A stretch of DNA of 64,000 nt from Conchocele bisecta (GCA_029237695.1 CM055272.1:29026791-29090790), one strand, 5' to 3'. Positions 34,847 to 45,165 are shown, counted from the stretch's first letter. Numbers and translations: made by a program. Notes: generated from the sequence alone by a model not told the origin.

Positions 34847-35021
34847 GGCTCAGAAATGGAGACGGGCTACAAGGCCGGCAAACACAAGGACTCTTACAAG
34901 GCGTACATGACAAGGAAGCGCCCCCTATACTACAACTGTAAGCTGATCGCACCAGATGGCACGCCCCTCACTACATGTGACATATGCAAGGTGGAATGGT
35001 ACATCGCAAAGGGACTCGCAG
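34847..35021 (+). CDS. EXD2: EXD2-like exon: post-nuclease conserved block
   Basis: Third exon, acceptor 'cattcacacag', donor GCAG|gtactc, entry phase 0, exit phase 1. It encodes KRPLYYNCKLIAPDGTPLTT followed by CDICKVEWYIAKG, which corresponds closely to the conserved region after the exonuclease domain of EXD2 (a P-L-Y-x-N-C, A-P-D-G, C-D-x-x-K-x-x-W-Y pattern). This block is the strongest reason for naming the gene. In other animals it leads into a C-terminal HNH-like region. Confidence 0.85.
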
Positions 35022-35084
35022 GTACTCGTGTATTTTTGTCATAGACGAAGGGTTCATTTTATTGGAATCCAGGTTTGCCCTCAA

Positions 35085-35427
35085 CAGAGCTCCATATAAG
35101 CTGCGTATTTGCTTAAATACCCAATTAAAATTGCCAAAAACTCAATTGAAATCAGAACAATATTTGTGGTACCTTTATCATGCTGCAGAAAGCAATAAGC
35201 AGATCACAAATATAGCATATTTTTCTTATTTTCCATGAAAACACATCTTGGTATTTCATTAGAATTGTCTCCAAGGAGAAGCAAACTATTCAATAATAAT
35301 TGCTGTCTGCTGATGTGTAAACAGTAGTGTGATTTTGTTTTACCCAATTAAAATTATGTAATACCCAATTGCTTCAGTAATGATTGAGTGACAATACTCA
35401 ATTACTAATTCCTTATCTGGAGCCCTG
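35085..35427. mobile_element. MITE, 'gctccagataag' family (copy 1)
   Basis: Ends 'cagagctccatataag' and 'ccttatctggagccctg' are inverted repeats. The interior has 'aaaacacatcttggtatttc' and 'attagaattgtctccaagg'. Further copies lie at 37544-37903 and, inverted, at 55996-56375. Confidence 0.75.
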
Positions 35428-35479
35428 TGCTGGTATATAATACGGTAGTAAATTAGAGTTACCCTCTGCAACTAACTGT

Positions 35480-35868
35480 GGATACACAGTCTGGTCTGGA
35501 TCTGCACTGGTCACAAATCTCATAAACCTATTTTATCTCGTCAACATAGTGTGTATGTGCCGTGAAACACGGTGGTGTGAAACATTGTTGATATCCTGTC
35601 ATTGCGACCTAATCACTGCGTATGAATATGTGTGGTTGTCATACTAGTCGATTCTCCGATTTTAAGGATGCGGCTTGGGCTATTTTTTTGCATTTTGCAT
35701 TTTAAAGCTATTTGTAGAGTTTACGGGATAAATAGAATAGTAGGTTAGAGCCGTGAATGGGAAAAAATATCTGGCGTGGCACGCCTCGCCCATCCCATTT
35801 CCTAAGCCTTGCCAGATATGTTTTCCCATTCGCGGCACTAACCTACTATTCTCTACTTCTCCAGTCAC
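35480..35868. mobile_element. 'ccagtcaca' MITE end with composite MITE (copy 2)
   Basis: The 'gatctgcactggtcacaaat' sequence before 35507 and 'tacttctccagtcaca' after 35853 are the right end of a MITE whose complete copy is at 38526-38725. They are separated by composite MITE copy 2 (35507-35853), so the composite inserted into the other MITE. Confidence 0.65.
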
Positions 35869-36058
35869 ATCCATACAGTTGCACATTCAGTAACATAAAC
35901 TGGTATCTAATACCAGGTTAGTTTATCAATGCAGTGTATCAGACTCGACTCGCAAACGGTTGGAATTCCTTGGTGAACTCGAAATTCCTACACATTTTCT
36001 AACCAAGGCCGATATAAAAATTCCCTAGCCTGGAATTCTCTATTTCTATATATTTCAG

Positions 36059-36114
36059 AGTCGGAAGCGAAGGACAGTCGTAGCGAGGCCTGTGTGCACT
36101 TTGAGGCGGTGCAG
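36059..36114 (+). CDS. probable EXD2-like exon, 56 bases
   Basis: The acceptor 'ctatatatttcag' and donor GTGCAG|gtgaaa bound a short exon whose entry phase (1) fits the previous exon. The joined codon gives KGLAE, then SEAKDSRSEACVHFEAVQ. The position of the V-x-F-E pair matches the 'VxLxFEP' stretch that follows KGIG in EXD2 proteins, but similarity is weak. If the donor is not used, the frame ends at TAA 36133. After this stop the same frame is open again (HYEVAFTIKDDLGKI) to TGA 36238. I found no following exon with the C-x-x-C/HNH residues expected next. Confidence 0.45.
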
Positions 36115-36555
36115 GTGAAAGCACATGACTCGTAAATCACACTGAAGTATAATAGTAACATGATAGATGTCCATTTGGGCTTCTTACAAATCAACAGACA
36201 TTACGAAGTGGCCTTCACAATCAAGGATGACCTTGGGAAGATTTGACCTTTGACCCTCTACACATTCATACCAGATTGATCACATATTAACCAACTGAAG
36301 ATGGTAAGAAATTGAATCATATCCTGCCATGAATAAATATTGTGCGAAATGGACCATAAGCTTGTCACTAGCGTACATGTAGCTCCAGAGCAACAATGTA
36401 ACATGTGCATCCACACAGTCTAATGAGGGCCTACACTATTTGTCATTTAGTCACTTTAGTTCGGGCGGAGGGGTGATAAAATCAATTCTTACAGATTCAT
36501 ATCTTAAGTTAACAGTGAATCTTACTGGGATTCACACTTGGACCAAGTGACCTGT

Positions 36556-36860
36556 AGTCGGTTTCACCAAAATTGCTATTAAGCATACTAATTATTACTT
36601 GTCTAGCTAAGTATACTTTGAGGGAGCAATCATTTATTTTTCCCGAAATGCATTATTTCATATAGAACTAAAGACTGCATATATTTGATGATTAAAAATA
36701 AAAGTAGCAGACTTATTATACTGAATTTATTACATTATCACAGCAAAAATGGCTGTGATACTGTAATAAATTCTGTATAATAAAAATTAATAAATTTATC
36801 CTTAAATTGAAAATTTCTCCTTGAAAGTGTACAAGCTTAACAATTTTGGTGAAATCGACT
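36556..36860. mobile_element. MITE with 'tttcaccaaaattg' ends (short form)
   Basis: TIRs 'agtcggtttcaccaaaattg' and the complement at 36841-36860. The interior holds 'aagtatactttgagggagca' and a palindrome 'ttattacattatcacagc' / 'gctgtgatactgtaataaa'. A 1.4-kb relative sits at 51304-52699. Confidence 0.85.
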
Positions 36861-37543
36861 GGTGTAATAAAGTAGCTACAATAATTTGCCTCTGATATGT
36901 TATCTACGGCTACAATTTGACCTATTCAAAACATGTGAGCAACCGAAGTGCATACCCAAACCTGTAGGTCAAAATTGATCTTCGATGTAGAACTAGTAAA
37001 TTGCCAAAAATAATAGAACAGGGAAATCATTTTCCCATGGAAGCCATCTTTTCTCTCAAAATGAAGCTTTTAAATTTACAAGATATACATGTAAATGTCA
37101 GATAAAGAACTTGGCACGGTAAAATAACAAATTTCTGCACGAGTATGTTCTTTATTAATAATTTATTGATACATCTTTGCCAGTTTTATATTACTAACAT
37201 ATCAAACACGCCTTATAACCGATGGCAAAATTCACTCTTCCATGTGTTACATTAAAGAGATGGGGTTAAATTGCTACCCTAGCGAGAGATATGGAGCACG
37301 GTAGAAATTTTGTTTCTAGTAATAAAGGTGCCTAGCACTGGATCAGGACACTGTTTTAGTAATTTGAATGCTGAATGTACAGGTGATCTTTCTGTTGAAT
37401 GAATATGGCAATACAGTCGCAAACAAAAAAAGATTGGATCGTAATCTGACAGCGTGATTGAGCTGATTGAAGTTCAGGATTTACATCTGTTACAAATGCC
37501 ATAATATCCCACTTCTCTACCAGCATCTGGCATGAACAGATGC

Positions 37544-37903
37544 AGAGCAGCTCCAGATAAGCTTTGTGTCTAAAGAGTATTGTACCCCCTGATTTCAAAT
37601 TAAATGCGTATTTTATTTTTACAAATAGATACTTGATTTTCTTCATTATTAAATAGGGAACAAATGATCATAACACATTTGAGTGTATTATTATTTATTC
37701 ACTTATTTATACTGTAATACCGTTGAAAATTTATTTAGTTGAGCTGCAAAAAGCAATTACAGTATTTCCACTACTCAATTTGCAAATCAATGTGTATTTT
37801 CACATTGCTGTGTTTATTTTGTACTCCCACAATAGATAATCAATGCATATTCAGCTAAAATAAGTGTGTAAAATATGCCAATACGCACCTTATCTAGAGC
37901 TCT
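37544..37903. mobile_element. MITE, 'gctccagataag' family (copy 2)
   Basis: Left end 'gagcagctccagataag', right end 'ccttatctagagctc' as inverted repeats. The interior differs from the other copies, so only the ends define it. Confidence 0.5.
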
Positions 37904-38382
37904 AACTGATGTATATCCTGACCATCTTGTACACTGGTCCACAATCCATTATTGTTGTCGTTGGTCACATATATCCTAGACCGAGCCTGTGGCACATTTT
38001 CCCACATAGATATACCAATCAGGGCATGAAAATTCCACTCATCCGCTCGTCGTGACGAATGTGAATGCATGCAGGACAAGTAGAAATTCTGAGTTTTCTA
38101 ATGGCAGGGGCGGATCCAGCATTTAGGGGGGAGGAGGTTGTCCTGTTGCAAAGGTAATTCTTGCAATCTACTCCCGAGTTTAATTGCAAGAGTTACCGTT
38201 CGCAACTAGGGTGTTGTCCTATTTTTGAGCTCTTCGAAATGCACTTTCCCGTGTTTTACGCCATTTAAATTCAGACTCCAACTGGACCCAAACCCTTGAA
38301 ATTGTTCGACCCAAATTGAAATTGTTCACTTGGATCCACGACGTAGGCACAATACTGTATATCTGGAGTGCTGTACTTGCAG

Positions 38383-38511
38383 GTGAAGGTCACAACCTTG
38401 ACCTTGAATTCTTTGCTCATCGTGAGAAACTACTACAGGAACGGATAACAATCAAAGGTGAAAGTGACCCCAGCAAATACAGAGAACTTGTACTACATGC
38501 CAGAGTTTTAG
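38383..38511 (+). CDS. host exon, unrecognised protein (1 of 3)
   Basis: The acceptor 'gctgtacttgcag' and donor TTTTAG|gtaggt bound 129 bases open in one frame, entry and exit phase 1. The translation includes GHNLDLEFFAHREKLLQER and GESDPSKYRELVLHARVL, charged and helical in character. I do not recognise the family. The entry phase matches the exit of the EXD2-like exon at 35021, so it may be the same transcript with 36059-36114 skipped, but the sequence does not resemble the HNH region expected there. Confidence 0.6.
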
Positions 38512-38525
38512 GTAGGTATATGTGG

Positions 38526-38725
38526 CTGTGACTGGAGAAATGGGGCTTATGGGTTTTGCGACCAGTATAGCTACTGATCAAATGGCACATTCCTGTAGCC
38601 TGATAACGATTTACATTGCTTGTTAGAAGTATGACCGGTGTTTCATTGGTGGAATGGTGAAAAGTGCAGATGAGCTGGCTCTACACTGGTTACAAATCCC
38701 ATAAGCCTCATTTCTCTAGTCACAG
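38526..38725. mobile_element. MITE making up almost a whole intron
   Basis: TIRs 'gctgtgactggagaaatgg' and its complement, ending 'tctctagtcacag', with further matching ('ggcttatggg'/'cccataagcc'). The intron between the exons ending 38511 and beginning 38726 is 214 bases, of which only about 14 lie outside the MITE, and the MITE's own terminal 'cacag' supplies the 3' splice acceptor. Confidence 0.8.
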
Positions 38726-38809
38726 CTGTAAAAGTCGATGGAGTTCCAGTTCTAGATCAATGTAAGCAAATACTATATCAAAGTGCCTCCAGTACTGAAG
38801 CTAAAATAG
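38726..38809 (+). CDS. host exon, unrecognised protein (2 of 3)
   Basis: An 84-base exon after 'ctctagtcacag', donor AAAATAG|gtaaca, entry and exit phase 1, so it can be skipped without a frameshift. It reads VKVDGVPVLDQCKQILYQSA and STEAKI. No motif recognised. The acceptor lies in the end of a MITE. Confidence 0.6.
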
Positions 38810-38957
38810 GTAACAGATTTCAATGTTTTCCTTTTTGCTGTAGCGTAATACAGATTTCTAGCCGAACTAACTACCAGCCGCCTCGTATGAGCCTGGAAGT
38901 GGTCATGATTCTATCGCCCAGTATACATAATATGCTAAGGCTTATACAACCTTTTTA

Positions 38958-40346
38958 TTATGCCCCACCATGATAGTGGAGGGGACAGTTAGTGTTACCC
39001 ATGTCCGTCCGTCCTTCCGTCACCAACCTTGTAAGTCGTAAAACTTTTAAACCGTAGACCTGAAACTTGGTATGTAGCTGCCTTGATGAGCTGACGAGTA
39101 GATGTGCAAAGTTTATTTTGATTTTGGAATCGATCCCGGGTCATGGATGATCTCCACTTTTGGACTGTTTTGCCTTGTTTATTAGCTCACCGGAGCGAAG
39201 CTCATGTGAGCTATTGTTACCGCAATGTGTCCGTTTTCCGTCCGTCGTCTGAACATTTTCAAACGTCTTCTCCTCGGTAACCATTGGGCCTATAGTCACC
39301 GAACTTCATGGTCATGGTCCTTAGGTAGGGGGATTACAAAATTGTTAAAATGACATCATTACGTAATCCAAGATGGCCGCCGTCTAAAAATAGCACAAAT
39401 TCTTCAAAAATCTTCTTCTCAAGAACCGCCAACCGGATTTCGACAAAACTTGGTAGGAATGATCGATGTACAATGCTCTTTCAAAGTTGTTAAAATGGTG
39501 AACCCGGGGTCAAAAATGGGCGTGGCCTGTGGTGTCAAATTGGGGTCAAATTTTGTTTTTGAGCGAATATGGTTATGTCATATATCAAATCGAAGATGCA
39601 TTTTTTGTCGAAATCGGATGGTTATGTCATCCAAGATGGCCGCCGAAAGGTCAAAAGGTCGTTCTTTTATTAGAGATTTCAAAATTCTTCTTCACATGGC
39701 CCATGGTAGCCAAACTTAAAAGTTATGGTCCATGAGTGAAGCCTTTTCAGATTTATTAAAATGGAGGTCATCGTTAATCCAAGATGGCCGCCGTCTACAA
39801 ATAGCATAAATTCTTCAAAAATCTTCTCATGAACCACCAGCCGGATTTCGACGAAACTTGGTAGGAATGATCGACGTAGAATGCTCTTTCAAAGGTGTTA
39901 AAATGGTGACACGGGGTCAAAAATGGGCGTGGCCCGTGGGGTCAAATTTTATTTTTCACCAAATGTGCTCATGTCATATATCAAATTGAAGGTATCGATG
40001 AGGCGATTGCTCTGGTGCAATATTTGTATGAATCGGATGGTTATGTCATCCATGATGACCTCCAAAAGGTCCATTTATTCGAGATTTTGAACGACTTATT
40101 CTCAGGAACCACATGGCCGATGCTGGCCAAACTTCATAGTAAATTAAGATCCTTGGGTGAAGCATTTTCAGATTTGGTAAAATGAGTCATTGCTTAATCT
40201 AAGATGACCGCCATCTAAAAATAGCACAAACACATGAACTCAATGTCACATTCTCCTCTGGTGTTCATGGAGTCAGGTGAGCGAATTAGGGCTATCATGG
40301 CCCTCTTGTTATCAAAGCGGTATGTGGGGCATCCGTGTTCTATGAA
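38958..40346 (+). mobile_element. pearl-like element split by an AGCTCACC element
   Basis: The 5' palindrome 'tgccccaccatgatagtgg' with 'aggggaca', then GTCCGTCCGTCC at 39002, leads into the inserted element at 39184. After 40310 the 3' end continues with 'atcaaagcggtatgtgggg' and 'catccgtgttctatgaac'. The same continuous sequence without the insertion is at 18945-18990. Confidence 0.78.
39184..40310 (+). mobile_element. AGCTCACC-type rolling-circle-like element
   Basis: Starts 'agctcaccggagcgaagc' with 'tcatgtgagct', then 'gtccgttttccgtccgtcg' and two to three units of about 370 bp carrying 'atccaagatggccgcc'. The 3' end has the inverted 'aggtgagc', 'agggctatcatggccct' and CTTGTT (40305-40310). 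The empty site at 18955 reads 'tttattatcaaagcg'; the filled site reads TTTATT|element|ATCAAAGCG, with no target duplication. Confidence 0.85.
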
Positions 40347-40701
40347 CTTTTTTTTTTACTTTTTTTTTCCCAAGGTACTGTACCTGTAATGTTTTGTGTA
40401 CCACATTTGAATCTTCTAAACCCTTTCAACACCACAGGCTTGTAATGTGGGATCTGCACTTTTTGCAAGTAATTTTCACGTTTTTGAAAACAAAAACACC
40501 CCCTTTTCATAAATGGACTAGTCTGAAAATCATTTTGTGATGGTTGGATTGGTCTGGAAATTAACATGTAAAAATCCATTCCAGTTACTTATGTGTGAAA
40601 GGGTTAAGCTTGTTTATCACCATACATATTGTCATTATATAGCCAGCCCAAGGTCACGGTTAAGGTGCGGATGCACAGGCTGATCTGGATCTACACTGGC
40701 C

Positions 40702-40859
40702 CATTTATCCCGTCAACACTGTGTGTATGTGCCGTGAAACACGGTGCCGTGAAACATTTTTGATATCCTGTCGATACGACCAAATCACTGTGTATGAATA
40801 TGTGCGGTTATCATGCTAGTCGATTCTCCGATTTTGAGGATGGGACTAGGATTATTGTA
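40702..40859. mobile_element. composite MITE (copy 3), left part
   Basis: From 'atttatcccgtcaacactg' through 'gccgtgaaacacgg' and 'cgattctccgattttgagg' to the Helitron junction. The remainder follows at 44067-44210. Confidence 0.75.
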
Positions 40860-43800
40860 TCCCCCGGACTACCGTCGGGGGATACTATGGATTTGACAGC
40901 GCGCCGCGTCCGCCGTACACACTTCTTGTCCGGAGCATAACTCGAACACCCTTTGGAATATTTTCATGAAACTTCACACATGCATAGACCACGACCCGAA
41001 GGTGTGTCGCGCACAAGAATGACAACTCTTGCATAGCTAATTTTTGAGTTATCTCCCTTTTTTGTTTCTCGCACTGATTTCGTGTCCGGAGCATAACTCC
41101 ACCACCCTTTCGAATATTTTCATGAAACTTCACACATGCATAGACCACGACCCGAAGGTGTGTCGCGCACAAGAATGACAACTCTTGCATAGCTAATTTT
41201 TGAGTTATCTCCCTTTTTTGTTTCGCGCACTGATTGACCATAACTCGACCATTTCCCTTTGGATATTTTTATGAAACTTAACACATTCAATTAGACCACG
41301 AACCGAAGGTGTGTCGTGCACAAGAATGACAACTCTTGCATAGCTAATTTTTGAGTTATCTCCCTTTTTTGTTTTCGCTCACTGATTTCCTGTCCGGAGC
41401 ATAACTCGACCACCCTTTGGAATATTTTCATGAAACTTCACACATGCATAGACCACGACCCGGAGGTGTGTCGCGCACAACAATGACAACTCTTGCGTAG
41501 CTAATTTTTCAGTTATCTCCCTTTTTTGTTTTGCGCACTCTACAAACTGGACAATAATGCATGAAGACCTGTTTTCTCGTCTGCTCTGTATACCTTTTCT
41601 CGTGTGCTCTGTACACCTTACCTGTAGAGAGAACAATAGAAACTGGGAGAACCATGTGCTAAGCATGGGCTAGCATGTGCAGATGTCCACTGCTTGACCA
41701 CTGCTTGACCACTGCTTGACCACTGCTGACCAGGTAATTTATACAGGTAAATCACTACATTGGGTACTGTGTTGAAAATAGTGTGGCATTATGTGGACCT
41801 CTGCAGATATATGAAGATAAATATAGGACTATTAAAAAAAAATCTGGTCTCCAATAGCAAGCATTATTATTTTTAAACTTTTTTTTGTCTTTTTTTTTTT
41901 TTTATTTTTTTTTTTTTTTTTTTTTTTTCATTATTATTTTTTTTTCATTTTTTTTTCAAATTATTTTTCAATTTGACTGGAAAAAAAAATCTGGGCTCCA
42001 GTAGCAAGCATTATTATTTTTAAACTTTTTTTTTCCATTTTTTTTTTTTCATTTTTTTTTTCATTTTTTTTTTCAAATTATTTTTCAATTTTTGTCCAGT
42101 AGCAGAAGGACGTAAGTGCATATACAGACTATTCACCTGTACATGTGCTAGCATGTGCAACTGACCACTGACCACTTACAGGTAATTATACAGGTAAATG
42201 ATTATATTACATTTCCGTAAACTGTGTTGAAAATATTGTGGCATTATGTGGACCTGTGCAGATATAGTAGTATATAGGACTATTAAAAAAAATTCTGGGC
42301 TCCAGTAGCAAGCATTATTATTTTTAATTTTTAAACTTTTTTTTCCATTTTTTTTTTTCATTTTTTTTCTTCAAATTCTTTTTCATTTTTGTCTAGTAGC
42401 ATAAGGTCGAAGTGCTATATACAGACTATTATCATATAATAAAACAATTATTGACTAGTGAGCCATAGAATATAATCTGATATTCTATGGTTCACTAGTC
42501 AATAATTGTATAATATGTTCGGGCCAGTGAAAATTGCTTTCGGGCCCAGGCTCGAGGTCAAGGCGGGACAAGGCGAGGCATCTGATTCCGCGGAAATTCT
42601 TGTTTACTTATCTCCCTTTGTTGTTTCGTGCTCTGATTTTGTATCCAAAGCATAACTCGAACACGCATACGCATTGCTCTAATGGTCCTCTACCGCCCTG
42701 TGCCAAATCCACGTTCGTTCTGCGTCAAGCCCAGGGGTCAAGGTCACATACTTAGTGCTTCAAAAACATTAACGCTTGGGTAAATATCTTATACTTTCTG
42801 TTTTCTTTCATGGATCATGGATCATCTTCATATTTCATATACGCATTGCTCTAATGGTCCTCTACCGCCCTGTGCCAAATCCACGTTCGTCCTGCCCCAC
42901 CAATCCCAGGGTCAAGGTCACATACTTGGTGCTTCAAAAACTTTAACGCTCAGGTAAATATCTTATAATTTTTATTTCCATTCACGGATCAACTTCATAT
43001 TTCATATACGCGTTGCTCTAATGGTCGTCTACCGCCCTGTGCCAAATCCACGTTCGTCCTGCCCCCGCCAAGCCCAGGGTCAAGGTCACATACTTAGTGC
43101 TTCAAAAACTTTAACGCTCGGGTAAATATCTTATAATTTCTGTTTTCTTTCATGGATCATCTTCATATTTCATATACGCATTGCTCTAATGGTCCTCTAC
43201 CGCCCTGTGCCAAATCCACGTTCGTCCTGCCCCCGCCAATCCCAGGGTCAAGGTCACATACTGGTGCTTCAAAAACTTTAATGCTCAGGTAAATATCTTA
43301 TAATTTTTCTTTCCATTCACGGATCAACTTCATATTTCATATGCGTTGCTCTAATGGTCCTCTACCGCCCTGTGCCAAATCCACGTTCGTCCCGCCCCAG
43401 CCAAGCCCAGGGTTAACATCATATACTTAGTGCTTCAAAAACTTTAACGCTCAGGTAAATATCTTATAATTTCTGTTTTCTTTCACGGATCAGCTTCATA
43501 TTTCATATATGCATTGCTCTAATGGTCCTCTACCGCCCTGTGCCAAATCCACGTTTGTCCTGCCCCCGCCAAGCCCAGGGTGAAGGTCACATACTTGGTG
43601 CTTCAAAAACTTTAACGCTCGGGTAAAAGAAAATTTTGACTTGCAATTTGGCCTCATTTATTATCAAAGCGATATGTGGGACATCCGTGTTCTATGAACA
43701 CATTTTCTAGTTTATTAAACTTCACACATGCATAGAAGACGACCCAAAGGTGTGTCGCACGTAAGAATGACAACTCTTGCGTCGTTAATTTCTTAGTTAT

Positions 43801-44066
43801 CTCCCTTTGTTGTTTCGTGTCTGGAGCATAACTCGAACACCCTTTGGAATATTTTCATGAAACTTCACACATGCATAGACCACGACCCTAAAGGTGTGTC
43901 CCGCAAGAATGACAACTCTTGCATCACTAATTCTTTAGTTATCTCCCTTTGTTTTTCCGTCACTGATTTTGTCTCCGGAGCATAACTTGAACACCCTTTT
44001 TTCAAACTACTTGTGTATCTGGGGAGGGGGATACACATGCGCTTGTTGACAAGCGTCCATTTCTAG
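40860..44066 (+). mobile_element. Helitron-like element B (3.2 kb)
   Basis: Second copy of the element at 14178-19374: the same 5' 'tcccccggact' palindrome, the same order of internal repeats, ~168-bp pearl-like units at 42665-43620, the same 60-base palindrome (near 42470), and the same 3' hairpin 'cgcttgttgacaagcg' followed by CTAG at 44063-44066. It sits inside composite MITE copy 3, between A and T. It lacks the AGCTCACC insertion and the 5' portion of the internal pearl element. Poly-T tracts at 41880-42080 are longer than in copy A. Confidence 0.82.
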
Positions 44067-44210
44067 TTTTATTTGGTATTTTAAAGCTATTTGTAGGTGT
44101 TGACGGGATAAATAGAATAGTAGGTTAGTGCCGTGAATGGGAAAAAATATCTGGCACGGCACAGAAACGGATATTTTTTCCCATTCACGGCACTTACCTA
44201 CTATTCTCTA
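44067..44210. mobile_element. composite MITE (copy 3), right part
   Basis: Continues 'tatttggtattttaaagc' to 'gttgacgggataaat', then the palindromic part 'agaatagtaggttagtgccg' to 'cacttacctactattct'. It is followed by 'ctatttctccagtcacagcc', the end of the same MITE type found before the exon at 38726. Confidence 0.75.
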
Positions 44211-44243
44211 TTTCTCCAGTCACAGCCACATTTGTGTTCGCAG

Positions 44244-44347
44244 GTAAAGGGAAATGGACGCCAGCATTCCGAAGCGGCATTAAATGTACCCAGGTAGACT
44301 CGGAAGATGACTCGGATGCCTTGACCGACTGGCAGGGATTCAACTGA
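44244..44347 (+). CDS. terminal host exon, unrecognised protein (3 of 3)
   Basis: The acceptor is 'tttgtgttcgcag', entry phase 1, matching the exon ending at 38809. It reads KGKWTPAFRSGIKCTQVDSE, DDSDALTDWQGFN and then TGA at 44345-44347. The acidic, tryptophan-containing C-terminus has no motif I recognise. No AATAAA lies within the next 300 bases, so the polyadenylation site was not located. With the two preceding exons it forms a 105-codon 3' end of a gene. Confidence 0.6.
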
Positions 44348-44691
44348 TATTTCTCATGCTATCTCCTCACTGTGTCTTGTTACCGCTTCGACCGTGTGTC
44401 AACCGCTTACTGTGGCTATGTCTGCAATAAGAAATGGAATACTCTTGCCGTGTCCTCTTTTCTGCAGCTATGCATGCACTTTGGAATGGAATATACCCAC
44501 CGTGCCCGGGCTATGTCTGTATTATGAAATCGAATACTCTCATCGTGTCCTGTTTTCTGCAGCTATGCATGCACTGTGGAATGGAATATACCCACCGTGT
44601 CCGAGCTATGTTTGTATTATGAAATGAAATTTAATGTATGAGGTTAAAAATACTATTATGAAAAACAAACAAGAATTCATAACTGAGTGGG

Positions 44692-44745
44692 TCAGTGGAA
44701 GAAGGGGGCTAACTCCTTGAGGGAGTTGGCCCCCTTCTTCCACTG
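44692..44745. repeat. perfect hairpin
   Basis: 'cagtggaagaagggggc' plus 'taactcc' is followed after six bases by its complement ending 'cttccactg'. 'gtcagtgg...ccactgac' extends it by a few bases. It is too short to assign to a MITE family. Confidence 0.7.
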
Positions 44746-44817
44746 ACCCCTTCACCTGTGTAATGAGTCCACCCATGTAAAGAATCGATGCCCATGATTT
44801 ACATGTTATAACCTTAG

Positions 44818-45165
44818 TATTAACTCTTTGCAGTGAAAATAACAGCCAACACATTTGGAGTATTTACCTGCTTTCTCACTGTAAATATGTCTTGGAATTT
44901 CATTAGCATTGTGTGCTCCGAATATTCATGATATTTACAGGGAGAAAATAAAATTGACTGCTGTCCGCTATTTTTGTCACGGCCGCTTGCGGACATGCGA
45001 TGTAGTCTGCACATCGGCGTCCGTCCGTCCGTACGTACGTACATGCCTTTGGTTATTTTTATTAAGTTTTTGGTTAAAGTTTTTTTATATACTGTCAAAG
45101 CCTTGTCAACCATCTTGTTTAACTATTTATAACCCACAAGTTTCCCAGCATGCAATGAGTTAATA
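44818..45165. mobile_element. MITE with 'ttaactctttgca' ends
   Basis: Left 'attaactctttgcagtg' and right 'catgcaatgagttaata' are inverted. Inside are 'aatatgtcttggaatttca' and a fragment of rolling-circle-like element (about 44980-45050: 'cacggccgcttgcgg', GTCCGTCCGTACGTACGTAC). A related half copy is at 60664-60835. Confidence 0.65.

Noticed and set aside
41870..42090. Long poly-T tracts as retroposon tails
   Set aside because: The same T-rich segments recur inside Helitron-like copy A as part of a ~330-bp internal unit, so they are internal repeats, not 3' tails of separate insertions.
44394..44627. 77-codon frame after the terminal host exon
   Set aside because: Derived from a two-fold ~125-bp duplication ('tgcatgcactttggaatgg'); no splice or start context.
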